Of a stretch of 64,000 nucleotides of DNA, positions 8,029 through 16,058 are shown piece after piece (within the stretch, counting starts at the first letter, position 1; every line of letters begins with the position of its first letter). A program made the translations under genes and the position numbers. The notes under the pieces were generated by a model that searched no databases, was not told the DNA's origin, and worked only from the letters and a program-made list of their open reading frames with translations. The DNA lies in NCBI RefSeq assembly GCF_001293685.1, contig NZ_BCAG01000001.1, positions 558,001 through 622,000 of the forward strand, written 5' to 3'. The stretch comes from Desulfatitalea tepidiphila. Lineage in GTDB: Bacteria; Desulfobacterota; Desulfobacteria; Desulfobacterales; Desulfosarcinaceae.

Positions 8029-8826
8029 ATGCCGATCTGGATTGCTGTCGTCATTTTTGGAATCATCGAAGGAATCACGGAGTTTCTGCCCATCTCTTCC
8101 ACGGCCCATCTGCTGATCGCCCAGAAATGGCTTCCGCGGCAGAGCGATCTGTTCAATATCGTCATCCAGAGCGGTGCGGTGATCGCCGTGCTGCCGCTTT
8201 TTCCCCACCGCCTGCGCCAGTTCGTCTTCGAGTGGCGGGAGCGCGAGGTTCAGCTCTACGCATTGAAGATTGCCGTGGCCTTCGCCATCACCGGTGCCGG
8301 CGGATTGCTTCTGGACAAGTACGGCTTCGAGCTGCCGGAAGAGATCGGTCCCATCGCCTGGGCGCTGGTCGTCGGCGGCATCGGGTTTCTGCTGGTCGAG
8401 GGGTGGCTTCGCGACCGTGACTTCTCTCATGCGATTACCTGGAAAATTGTCGTGCTGGTCGGTGCGGGCCAATTGATCGCGGCCGTATTCCCCGGCACCT
8501 CCAGGTCCGGTTCCACCATCCTGCTGATGCTGCTGTGCGGGTTGAGCCGGCCGGCCGCCACCGAGTTCTCCTTTCTGGTGGGCATTCCCACCATGCTGGC
8601 CGCCGGCGGCCTGAAGATCTTTCGCGCCTTGCATCAGCCCCCGCCCGGGACCGTTCCGGAAGAGTGGGGCATGGTGGCGCTGGGGTTCGTCGTATCGGCA
8701 GTGGTGTCGTTCTTGGTCGTCAAATGGCTGCTGTACTATGTTCGTTCGCACACCTTCAACCTGTTCGGCTGGTACCGCATCGCACTGGGAATTTTTCTAT
8801 TTTTGTTGCTGTTTTTAGGATATTGA
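8029..8826 (+). CDS. uppP: Undecaprenyl-diphosphatase
   Basis: 265-residue multi-pass membrane enzyme that dephosphorylates undecaprenyl diphosphate, recycling the lipid carrier for peptidoglycan and surface polysaccharide synthesis; extra copies confer bacitracin resistance. Both family motifs are present: EGITEFLPISSTAHL near the N-terminus and PGTSRSGSTI near residue 160. The length is normal. ACCGGAGG is just upstream of the ATG. It is followed after 33 bp by the Grx-TrxR gene on the same strand, with no functional link evident. Confidence 0.95.
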   Translation: MPIWIAVVIFGIIEGITEFLPISSTAHLLIAQKWLPRQSDLFNIVIQSGAVIAVLPLFPHRLRQFVFEWREREVQLYALKIAVAFAITGAGGLLLDKYGFELPEEIGPIAWALVVGGIGFLLVEGWLRDRDFSHAITWKIVVLVGAGQLIAAVFPGTSRSGSTILLMLLCGLSRPAATEFSFLVGIPTMLAAGGLKIFRALHQPPPGTVPEEWGMVALGFVVSAVVSFLVVKWLLYYVRSHTFNLFGWYRIALGIFLFLLLFLGY

Positions 8827-8859
8827 CGGCGTGCCGGATGTCACTCATGGAGGCCTTGT

Positions 8860-10101
8860 ATGACAAAGAGCGGGATTACCGTGTATGGGGCGCACTGGTG
8901 CCCCGATTGCCGTCGGAGTAAAGTCTTTCTGGGAGAACACCAGATACCCTATGATTGGGTGGATATCGAAGAAGATCCGGCCGCGCAGCAATTGGTGATC
9001 GAGCTGAACCATGGCAAGCGGATCGTGCCGACCATCGTTTTCGGCGACGGCAGTTTTCTGGCCGAGCCCAGCAACGCCCGCCTGGCGGAAAAGCTGGGAT
9101 TGAAAACGCAGGCCGAGCGAACTTACTACGACCTCATTATCATTGGCGGCGGCCCTGCAGGATTGACGGCCGCCATCTATACGGCCCGCGAAGCCATCGA
9201 TACACTGGTGATCGAGCGCGCCGCTTTCGGCGGTCAGGCGGCGGGGACGGAAAAACTCGATAATATGCCCGGTTTTCCAGAAGGGGTGGAGGGATTCGAT
9301 TTTGCCCAGCGGTTGCGCAAACAGGCCGAACGTTTCGGAGTCGAACTCCTGCAGGCCCAGGAGGTCCACGGCGTGGCGAAGAAGAACAACCTTCTGTTCG
9401 TCGCCGCCGGCGGCGGGCAGGATTATTGCGCCGAGGCGGTGTTGATTGCCACCGGAAGCCGTTACAAGCGTTTGAATGTGGAAGGAGAGTCCCAATACAT
9501 CGGCGCCGGCGTACATTTTTGCGCCACCTGCGATGGTCCGTTTTACAAGGGGCGGCATGTGGTCGTGGTCGGCGGGGGCAACAGCGCAGCCGAGGAGAGT
9601 CTGCTGTTGACCAAGTTCGCCGAGCAAGTCACCATTCTGGTGCGCGGCGAGAAATTCAAGGCCACGCGGTTTATCCAGGACAAGGTGCTCGCCCACGACC
9701 GCATCCAGGTGCGCTGGCATACGGAGGTCCGCGCCTTCAGGGGAGATCGGGGCAAACTCAACCGTCTCCTGATCGTCGACAACCAGACCCAGGCCGAGGA
9801 GGAGTTGGCGGCGGACGGGGCTTTCATTTTTATCGGGCTCTCCCCAAATACGGGCTATCTCAAAAACAGCGGCATCCGGCTTGACCCATGGGGGTTTGTC
9901 GTGACCGGCCCCTCTTTGCTCGCCGACGGGAAGCGGCCGCCCGGATTCGAAGATCGCGATCCATTTCTGTTGGAAACGAGTATTCCGGGTGTTTTTGCAG
10001 CCGGTGATGTACGCGATGCGAGCACCAAACAGGTGGTCAGTGCGGCCGGCGAAGGCGGTACCGCGGCCCTGGAAATCAGGGAGTTTCTCAAGCGGCACTG
10101 A
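8860..10101 (+). CDS. Glutaredoxin-thioredoxin reductase fusion flavoprotein
   Basis: 413-residue fusion. Residues 1-80 are a glutaredoxin-like domain with CPDC at 14-17 and a cis-proline stretch IVPTIVF. Residues 88-413 are a thioredoxin reductase-type flavoprotein: FAD motif GGGPAG at 96-101, redox pair CATC at 221-224, NAD(P) motif GGGNSAAEE, and a C-terminal AAGDVRD FAD motif. The reductase may deliver electrons directly to its own glutaredoxin domain, bypassing a soluble carrier. The thioredoxin reductase part has a long insert (residues 339-370) before the last FAD motif. The gshB-type gene at 10600 follows after repeat B, compatible with a shared thiol-redox role, though not proven. 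Confidence 0.88.
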   Translation: MTKSGITVYGAHWCPDCRRSKVFLGEHQIPYDWVDIEEDPAAQQLVIELNHGKRIVPTIVFGDGSFLAEPSNARLAEKLGLKTQAERTYYDLIIIGGGPAGLTAAIYTAREAIDTLVIERAAFGGQAAGTEKLDNMPGFPEGVEGFDFAQRLRKQAERFGVELLQAQEVHGVAKKNNLLFVAAGGGQDYCAEAVLIATGSRYKRLNVEGESQYIGAGVHFCATCDGPFYKGRHVVVVGGGNSAAEESLLLTKFAEQVTILVRGEKFKATRFIQDKVLAHDRIQVRWHTEVRAFRGDRGKLNRLLIVDNQTQAEEELAADGAFIFIGLSPNTGYLKNSGIRLDPWGFVVTGPSLLADGKRPPGFEDRDPFLLETSIPGVFAAGDVRDASTKQVVSAAGEGGTAALEIREFLKRH

Positions 10102-10125
10102 CCCGACATACGGGTCCCGGCGGAC

Positions 10126-10425
10126 AGCAATTCTAACTGAATAAGATTCACCTTGAAAGGCGCGCCTTCCAAAAGTTGTATGATAAAAATCGCTTGGCAA
10201 TGGAGATGGCAGGCGTGGGTGGGGCAGGTGGCCAGGGCCACGTGAGCCTGCGGTCTTAGGGCCGGTTGAATGCAAACGGCGGACAAGCGGCCCAGACTGT
10301 TGAGCGCAGCGAGTTTCTGGGCCGCCCGCCGTGCATTTTACTGGATCTTGACCTCTTGGCGTGTGGCATCGGCCACCTGTCCCACCCACGCCGGGTTTAA
10401 TGAATCGCGTTCATTTAGAATCCCT
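10126..10425 (+). repeat. Palindromic TIR element, copy B (complete)
   Basis: Complete copy of about 300 bp. The left end CAGCAATTCTAACTGAAT and the right end, read inward on the other strand as GGGATTCTAAATGAACGC, are inverted repeats. Between them nested arms pair: GGCGTGGGTGGGGCAGGTGGCC with GGCCACCTGTCCCACCCACG, then the TGCAAACGGCGG / CCGCCCGCCGTGCA core. The loop reads GAGCGCAGCGAG. No clear target duplication is seen. The remaining 10426-10599 before the next gene holds no gene I can support. Confidence 0.85.
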
Positions 10426-10599
10426 GCCCGGTAGAAGATTCTGTTTCCAACTTTCCTGGGCACTGATATATTTAAATATAAATTTTCGATCGCCAAGCTT
10501 TCCATATCCGTATTCTCGTAGTCAATCCATTTTCGAGCCATCGCAGTTGGACAGAGGGGGTTATACTGTCAGGGATTTTCCAACCGAAAGGAGACCCTT

Positions 10600-11613
10600 A
10601 TGAAGATCGCCTTTTTGATGGACAAGCTCGAATCGATCGACCCGAAATATGAAACCACCAGCCATTTGATGTATGAATGCAATCAGCGGGGCCACACCGT
10701 CTTTTTTTTAGAGCCCCACGACGTCTATATTCGCGCCAACGAAGTGGTGGCCCGGATGCGAAATATCACCGTGGCCCCGGATTTGCCCATGGAGACGTAC
10801 TGGGCGGCCTTGATCGAATGCCTGAAAAAAGATGAACTCATCTTCGAAACCATTACCGAGCTGGATGCCCTGTTTCTGCGCAAAGATCCGCCCCTGAACT
10901 ATCAGACCCTGGAATTCTTGGAGTCGGTCAACCGCAAGGTGTTCATGATCAACCAGACGGTGGGGCAGATTCTGGGGAACTCCAAATTGTACATCCTCAA
11001 TTTTCCGGAGATCATTCCCGAAACCCACGTATCCCGGGACCCCAAGCGCCTGGTGCGCCTCATCGAGGATTTCGGCGGGGCCATGATCATCAAGCCGCTG
11101 AGACGTTTCGGCGGAGAAGGCGTCATCAAGGTCAGCACGCGCGACCAGGAGAATCTGCACTCATTGCTCCATTACTATACCCGTTCCAATCGGCCCTATG
11201 AAGATCGTGAACCGATCATGGTGCAGGAATACCTGGAAGCCGGGAGAGAAGGAGACGTCCGCATCCTGCTGCTCAATGGCGAGATTCTGGGGGCGATGCG
11301 CCGCATCCCCAAACCGGGCGAGTTCCGTTCCAATGTGAAGGCCGGCGCCAGAGTGGTTCCCCATAAGATTTCCAGACATGAGGTGGCCATTTGTGAAGCC
11401 ATTCGGCCAAGGCTGGTGCGGGACGGTCTCTATTTCGTCGGGATCGACGTCATCGGTGACAAGCTGATCGAAGTCAATTGCGTTTCTCCGGGCGGTATTC
11501 CCCGCATCAACGCGCTCGACTCGGTCCGGCTGGAGGTGCCGGTCATCGATTTCGTGGAACAGAGGGCTCGGCTGCATGAGTTGGAAGGCCCGCCTCAAAC
11601 AATGGAATTGTGA
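10600..11613 (+). CDS. gshB: Glutathione synthetase-type ATP-grasp ligase
   Basis: 337-residue ATP-grasp enzyme of the GshB type, which joins gamma-glutamylcysteine and glycine. The N-terminal MKIAFLMDKLESIDPKYETTSHLM and the ATP-grasp core (MIIKPLRRFGGEGVIKVS, RILLLNGEILGAMRRIP, GLYFVGIDVIGDKLIEVNCVSPGG) follow E. coli GshB closely. It starts at an ATG with AAAGGAGA upstream. No gshA is in the window, so the partner enzyme or an alternative substrate remains open. Its stop codon overlaps the start of the methylase gene (TGATG), implying co-expression. Confidence 0.88.
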   Translation: MKIAFLMDKLESIDPKYETTSHLMYECNQRGHTVFFLEPHDVYIRANEVVARMRNITVAPDLPMETYWAALIECLKKDELIFETITELDALFLRKDPPLNYQTLEFLESVNRKVFMINQTVGQILGNSKLYILNFPEIIPETHVSRDPKRLVRLIEDFGGAMIIKPLRRFGGEGVIKVSTRDQENLHSLLHYYTRSNRPYEDREPIMVQEYLEAGREGDVRILLLNGEILGAMRRIPKPGEFRSNVKAGARVVPHKISRHEVAICEAIRPRLVRDGLYFVGIDVIGDKLIEVNCVSPGGIPRINALDSVRLEVPVIDFVEQRARLHELEGPPQTMEL

Positions 11614-12839
11614 TGCCAGCCCCATCGTTTTTGCTGAAAATGCCAGCCTGTATCAAAGACTTCAGGTGCCTCGGCGCCCAATGCGAGGACCACTGCTGTT
11701 ATGGCTGGGAGGTAAATGTCGATCAAAAATCTTACGAGCGGTATCGCCGCCTGGCTTCAACGGGGCTCGGCGCGCGAATTCAAAAGGCGCTCGAGCGCAA
11801 TTCCAAGGACCCTTCCGAGACCTGCTACGCGAAATTCCGGCGCAAGACCGAAACGTGCCCCTTCCTGACCCCTCAACGGCTTTGCCGGATCCATGCCGAA
11901 CTGGGCGAAGATTTTCTGCCCGACACCTGTGCTCTTTTCCCCCGGCACTTGAGGGCCAGGGCATCGTGGGTCGAAGTTTCCGCCTCCATGGCATGTCCCG
12001 AGATCGCCCGTCGCGTTTTGGCAAATCCCCAGGCCGTCGAGACGATCGATCTGCGCCTCGATCCCGCATACCGCTTGCCGCGCGGGGTGGAATCGGCGTT
12101 GCCGGGCGAAGTCGAGGCCAGCGGCTTCCTGCTGAGGGGTTTTGCCGTGGCGCTCCTGAAAGATCGCCGCCATGCCTTATGGCAACGTCTTCTGTTGCTC
12201 GGCTTCCTTTTGGAAACCGTCGGCTCCCAGCCGCCGGGCTTGAGCGGGGCGGCCATGGAATCGCTTCTGGATGGCTTTGCACGCCGGATGGCCGCCGGCG
12301 AGCTGATGGGCCTGATGGAAAGTGCGCCTGTGCTCACCGGCTTGCAGTTGCAGCTTGTCGGACGGCTGTATGACGAAGTGTTGCCGACCGTGAGGGTAAA
12401 GGCCTTCAATGCGTGTGTCGAGGCGTGTTGGGGCGGACTGGACCCCTCCGGCGCGGGGATTTTTTCACAGGATGTCGCTCGCCGCTACGATGCCGCCCAT
12501 CGCGACCGCTATCTCCCCTTTTTCGAGAATCACGGCTTCATGCTGGAAAATTTTCTGGTCCACTACCTGTGGCATCACGATTTCTGTTTTCACCGGGGGC
12601 GACGCGTGTATGACGACTATGTGACGATGGTCCTGCACTTCGCCATGCTCAAGACCTGTTTGATCGGTCTTGCGGCGCGGCCGCACGGAGAGATGAAAGG
12701 GGAAATGGTCCGCCGGCTGATGTATGCGTTGACCAAGGTGGTGGAGCCGGATGCGCGTTTCAGGGATTACGCCCTCGGGTTGCTGGCCGGGAGCGGATGT
12801 ACGGCAATGATGCACCTGGCGGTGCTGATCAAGAATTGA
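11613..12839 (+). CDS. FliB-family lysine N-methylase
   Basis: 408-residue protein of the FliB family, whose founder methylates lysines of flagellin. The family hallmark is the Cys-rich N-terminus (residues 12-27, pattern CxxxxxCxxxxC..CCYGW), which probably holds an Fe-S cluster, followed by another cysteine set at CPFLTPQRLCRIH and CALFPRH. The ATG overlaps the gshB stop as TGATG; a GTG three bases earlier is an alternative. No flagellin or flagellar gene is in this window, so the target may be elsewhere or a different protein. The gene ends against a remnant of the second repeat family. Confidence 0.8.
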   Translation: MPAPSFLLKMPACIKDFRCLGAQCEDHCCYGWEVNVDQKSYERYRRLASTGLGARIQKALERNSKDPSETCYAKFRRKTETCPFLTPQRLCRIHAELGEDFLPDTCALFPRHLRARASWVEVSASMACPEIARRVLANPQAVETIDLRLDPAYRLPRGVESALPGEVEASGFLLRGFAVALLKDRRHALWQRLLLLGFLLETVGSQPPGLSGAAMESLLDGFARRMAAGELMGLMESAPVLTGLQLQLVGRLYDEVLPTVRVKAFNACVEACWGGLDPSGAGIFSQDVARRYDAAHRDRYLPFFENHGFMLENFLVHYLWHHDFCFHRGRRVYDDYVTMVLHFAMLKTCLIGLAARPHGEMKGEMVRRLMYALTKVVEPDARFRDYALGLLAGSGCTAMMHLAVLIKN

Positions 12840-12870
12840 CGGCGCCGTCAGAAGCCCAATATCTGCGTTG
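12838..12870 (+). repeat. End fragment of the shorter TIR palindrome family
   Basis: The sequence GACGGCGCCGTCAGAAGCCC followed by AATATCTGCGTTG matches the inverted end of the element at 53671-53796. Only one end is present. It directly abuts copy C of the larger palindromic element, whose own left terminal repeat is missing, so the two repeats form a composite. Confidence 0.65.
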
Positions 12871-13130
12871 CTTGATAAAAAATCGCATGGTAGCCGTTAT
12901 GGCAGGCCCGTGTGGGGCAGGTGGCCAGGGCCACGTCAGCCAGCGGTCGTTAGTGCCTGTTGAATGCAAACGGCGGACAAGCGGCCCAGACTGTTTGACC
13001 CCGGCGCAGGCCGGGGGAGTTTCTGGGCCGCCCGCCGTGCATTTTACTGGCACTTGACCGCTTGGCGTGTGGCATCGGCCACCTGCCCCACACGGGCCGG
13101 GTCTAATGAATAGCATTCAGTTAGAATCGC
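12871..13130 (+). repeat. Palindromic TIR element, copy C (left end lost, new loop)
   Basis: Same core and orientation as copy B, but the left terminal repeat is replaced by a fragment of another repeat family. The apical loop differs from all other copies: where they carry GAGCGCAGCGAG, this one has CCCCGG-CGCAGG-CCGGGG at 12999-13016, a new GC-rich hairpin on top of a conserved stem. The right terminal repeat at 13108-13130 is intact and supplies the last codons and the stop of the convergent NifU-like gene. Confidence 0.85.
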
Positions 13131-13539
13131 TGGTCGTTTTCCAGCCGGCTTGCATGTAGTTGTCGATGGCGGCGTGCAGGGTTTCGGCGGCCAGACTGGC
13201 GCAGTGCCAGTGGTCCCGCGGCAGCTCCCCGACGGCCCGACGGATCATGGCCGCGTCTATATCCAGGATCTCCTCGGCCGTCTTGCCCCTGGCCAGGTCC
13301 ACCGCGGCCCAGACGCAGTTGAAGCTGTGGGCGCATCCGTTGGTCCACGGCGAGCCCTGCACCACGCGGTCGGCTTCGAACTTGAGGCGGATCTCCATCA
13401 CATCGCCGCAGCTCCCCACCACCCGGGCGCCGCCGTCCGGCTCGTCCACATGGGGGTTGAAGCAATAGTAAAAAACGAACCACACCAGGGTGACGATCAA
13501 CAGGATACCGACCCCAAGCACGAGGTTCCATGGGTTCAT
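13117..13539 (-). CDS. Membrane-anchored NifU-like Fe-S scaffold protein
   Basis: 140-residue protein with one N-terminal membrane segment (residues 5-27) followed by a NifU/IscU N-terminal-type domain. The three scaffold cysteine regions are visible: GSCGDVMEIRLKF, WTNGCAHSFNC and HWHCASLAAETLHAAI. It is the last gene of the molybdoenzyme-Rnf operon, 21 bp after rnfB, and may help supply or repair Fe-S clusters of RnfB or RnfC at the membrane. The membrane anchor is unusual for a scaffold. Its final residues SDSN and the TGA stop are encoded by the terminal repeat of copy C, so repeat insertion probably set the present C-terminus. Confidence 0.75.
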   Translation of the reverse strand: MNPWNLVLGVGILLIVTLVWFVFYYCFNPHVDEPDGGARVVGSCGDVMEIRLKFEADRVVQGSPWTNGCAHSFNCVWAAVDLARGKTAEEILDIDAAMIRRAVGELPRDHWHCASLAAETLHAAIDNYMQAGWKTTSDSN

Positions 13540-13560
13540 GAACGGCGGCTCACGTTAAGG

Positions 13561-14454
13561 TTACAGTGCCAGGGCTTCTTGCTCGGTGGGCTCATGGCGT
13601 TTTTCCACCTGGAACAAGGGCTGCCGGCTGTGGGGTTGAATGGCGTGCACCATGAAACAGGCCTTGATGCAGGCCTCTTCGCACTTGGGCCCATAGGCCA
13701 GGCACTTCTGGTGATCGATGCGGATCACGCCGTCGACCAGGCCCACGGCCTCGGCCGGGCAGGCCCGCACGCACGACATGCAGTGCATGCACCCCGCCGC
13801 GCAGATCTGGTGGGTGACCTTGCCGGGGTCCCGGCTGCTGCAGCGCACGATGGCGCGGGCCTTCTTGGGGACTAGGGTGATCAATCCCTTGGGGCAGGTC
13901 TTCACACACTGGCCGCATCCCACACACGTCTCTTCGTTGATCACCGGGAAATGGTTCTCGTCCATGGCAATGGCCTGGAACGGACAATTGGCGGCGCACT
14001 CGCCGAAACCGACACACCCGAATTGACAGTCCGTGGGACCGGCGAAGGCCAGATTGGCGCCCGAGCAGACGCCGTAGCCGATGTAATCGTATTTCTGGTA
14101 ATCTTTACGAATCGACCGGGCGCAATGCACTACCGCCACGAGGTCTTCGACGGCGCCCATCTGTTTTCCGGTGATGCGCGCCACGGCCTCGGCCACGGAC
14201 GCCTTTCCCGGAAAACACAAATTGGGTGGCACGTCCGGATCCGTTACCACGGCCTCAGCATACGCTTCGCACCCGGCGAAGCCGCAGCCGCCGCACTGGG
14301 CCCCGGCCAGGACCTCTTTGACCGCCTCCACCTTGGGATTGATTTCCACTGCGAATTTGTGGGCCGCCAGGGCCAACCCGATCCCGAAGAACAGACCGAT
14401 GCTGGCCAGCAGGGCGATGCCACCCAAGGCCAGTTTGATATACAAAGGATCCAT
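13561..14454 (-). CDS. rnfB: Rnf complex subunit RnfB (Fe-S electron input)
   Basis: 297-residue Fe-S subunit of the Rnf complex, which couples ferredoxin:NAD+ electron transfer to ion pumping. It has one N-terminal membrane helix (residues 8-30) and the 4Fe-4S motif CGGCGFAGCEAYAEAV...CFPG. Several ferredoxin-type clusters follow: a Cys-rich segment CQFGCVGFGECAANCP, then CVGCGQCVKTCP and CMHCMSCVRACP, plus a final CEEACIKACF. This is longer and richer in cysteines than the E. coli RsxB type, as usual in anaerobes. It is 12 bp downstream of rnfA on the minus strand. Confidence 0.93.
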   Translation of the reverse strand: MDPLYIKLALGGIALLASIGLFFGIGLALAAHKFAVEINPKVEAVKEVLAGAQCGGCGFAGCEAYAEAVVTDPDVPPNLCFPGKASVAEAVARITGKQMGAVEDLVAVVHCARSIRKDYQKYDYIGYGVCSGANLAFAGPTDCQFGCVGFGECAANCPFQAIAMDENHFPVINEETCVGCGQCVKTCPKGLITLVPKKARAIVRCSSRDPGKVTHQICAAGCMHCMSCVRACPAEAVGLVDGVIRIDHQKCLAYGPKCEEACIKACFMVHAIQPHSRQPLFQVEKRHEPTEQEALAL

Positions 14455-14466
14455 GTTGCTCCTCTT

Positions 14467-15420
14467 TCAAAAAATCGACATGCCGGAAAAGCCCATGAAC
14501 GATAGGGCGAACAGTCCGGCCACGATGAATGCGATGGGCAGCCCCCGGTATGATGTGGGGACATTGGCAAAATCGAGCCGTTCACGCACCGAGGACATCA
14601 AAAACAGGGCCAGCAGGAATCCCAGCCCGGCGCCCAGGGCCAGCATCAGGCTCTCGATCATGTTGTATTCGTTGTCGGCCAGAATGAGCGGAACGGCGAT
14701 GACGATGCAGTTGGCGATCACCAGCACCAGATAGACGCCGAAGGCCTTGAACAGGGCCGGATTGATCTTGCGAAGCACCGTGTCCACCGCCTGGACGGTA
14801 AGCGATACCAGGCCGATGAAGACGATGATCTGCAGGTAGTCCAGGCGATAGGGCTTGAGTACGAACTGGTAGAGGAACCACGACATCAGGGAAGCGAAAA
14901 CGATGACGAAGGTGAAGGTGATCCCCATGCCGACGGCCGTGCTCTTCTTCTGGGAGGTACCGAAAAAGACGCACAGGCCCAGGTACTTGGAAAAGACGAA
15001 GTTCTGGATGAGCAAGGCGCCGATCAGAATGCTGACCAGGTATCCAAAATAGGGCTTGGATACGGTGACGCTTTGGGTGCCCAGGTTGCGGCCTTCGGAG
15101 ACGATCTCCTTGGCGACGACCTGGTGGGGCTGATCCTGGTTGATGGGGTCGACCAGGGTGAGGGTCAGGCGGCTCCGATCCGGACTGAGGCGCACGCTGG
15201 CGATGTCCAGGAGGATATCGGGGTCCGGCTTTTCGTTGACCGTGAAATGGCTGGGGTCTTCCGCCCACGCCGGGTCCACCGGGCCGGCGAAGGTCAACAC
15301 GATCCGGTCCGTCTCCTCGAATTGCGCCGCCTTGATGAAATTGGGCGCCTCGCACCCGCCGATCCACAGCGTGGCGATGATCAACATGAGCATCCAGAAG
15401 GCTTTTACATCATGTTTCAT
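14467..15420 (-). CDS. rnfA: RnfA with N-terminal lipoprotein/Ig-like extension
   Basis: 317 residues. From about residue 124 it is a normal RnfA membrane subunit (FGYLVSILIGALLIQNFVFSKYLGL), six hydrophobic segments. Ahead of it lies a roughly 120-residue extension: a hydrophobic signal ending in a lipobox-like IGGC (Cys23), then a beta-rich domain (RIVLTFAGPVDPAWAEDPSH, LTLTLVDPINQ) resembling bacterial Ig-like/SbsA-type domains. Ordinary RnfA is about 190 residues with its N-terminus outside, so the extra domain would face the periplasm. The ATG at 15420 has GAGGATCG upstream and starts 1 bp after the rnfE stop. A longer frame to 15465 overlaps rnfE and is less likely. Confidence 0.85.
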   Translation of the reverse strand: MKHDVKAFWMLMLIIATLWIGGCEAPNFIKAAQFEETDRIVLTFAGPVDPAWAEDPSHFTVNEKPDPDILLDIASVRLSPDRSRLTLTLVDPINQDQPHQVVAKEIVSEGRNLGTQSVTVSKPYFGYLVSILIGALLIQNFVFSKYLGLCVFFGTSQKKSTAVGMGITFTFVIVFASLMSWFLYQFVLKPYRLDYLQIIVFIGLVSLTVQAVDTVLRKINPALFKAFGVYLVLVIANCIVIAVPLILADNEYNMIESLMLALGAGLGFLLALFLMSSVRERLDFANVPTSYRGLPIAFIVAGLFALSFMGFSGMSIF

Positions 15421-15421
15421 G

Positions 15422-16045
15422 TCACGATCCTCGCTTCGCCCGCCGGTTGTAGAGCGTTTCAACATAATTGAACATCGCCATCATGAATCCGACCAGGAAA
15501 AATCCGGCCGCCGGCAGCACGAAGAAGAGCATGGGCCGGAACCCCAATACATCGTATCCCAGGAGGGTGCCCATCCCCATCACCTCGCGCACCGCGCCCA
15601 GGGTCGCCATGCCGAACATGAAGCCGAACCCCATACCGACGCCGTCCCAGAAGGAAGCGGCCACGGTGTTGCGGCAGGCGAACACCTCCAGGCGCATGGT
15701 GATGATGGCAAAGGCCACGATCAGCCGCACGAAGATGCCCATAGCCTTGTACGCCACCGGCAGATAGGCCGCCAGGACCAGGTCGATGACGGTCACCCAG
15801 GTGGCGATGGTCAGCGTGTAGGTCGGAATGCGGATGCGCGGGTGAATGTGGTCTTTGATCAGCGCGATGGTGCAGCTCGAAAAGACCTGCACAAACAGCA
15901 CCGCCACCCCTAGCAGCAAGCCGTTGGCGACCGTCGTACTGATGCCCACGGCCGGGCACATGCTCAGGGCCAGGCGAAAAATGGGGTTTTCGTTGAGCAG
16001 GCCGTTGACGACCAGCTGCATGTTGGTTTTGGTGGTTGCAGCCAC
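15422..16045 (-). CDS. rnfE: Rnf complex subunit RnfE
   Basis: 207-residue integral membrane subunit homologous to RnfA and NqrD. The sequence shows six hydrophobic segments and the family pattern NGLLNENPIFRLALSMCPAVG near the N-terminus, plus RLEVFACRNTV and GMGFGFMFGMATLGAVREV. Together with RnfA it forms the membrane core that carries electrons through a shared Fe-S site. It sits 13 bp after rnfG and 1 bp before rnfA, within the operon. Confidence 0.93.
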   Translation of the reverse strand: MAATTKTNMQLVVNGLLNENPIFRLALSMCPAVGISTTVANGLLLGVAVLFVQVFSSCTIALIKDHIHPRIRIPTYTLTIATWVTVIDLVLAAYLPVAYKAMGIFVRLIVAFAIITMRLEVFACRNTVAASFWDGVGMGFGFMFGMATLGAVREVMGMGTLLGYDVLGFRPMLFFVLPAAGFFLVGFMMAMFNYVETLYNRRAKRGS

Positions 16046-16058
16046 GATCGGTTCCTTT

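Noticed and set aside
10126-10425. Copy B as a transposase-bearing insertion sequence
   Set aside because: The element is only about 300 bp and has no frame with transposase motifs.
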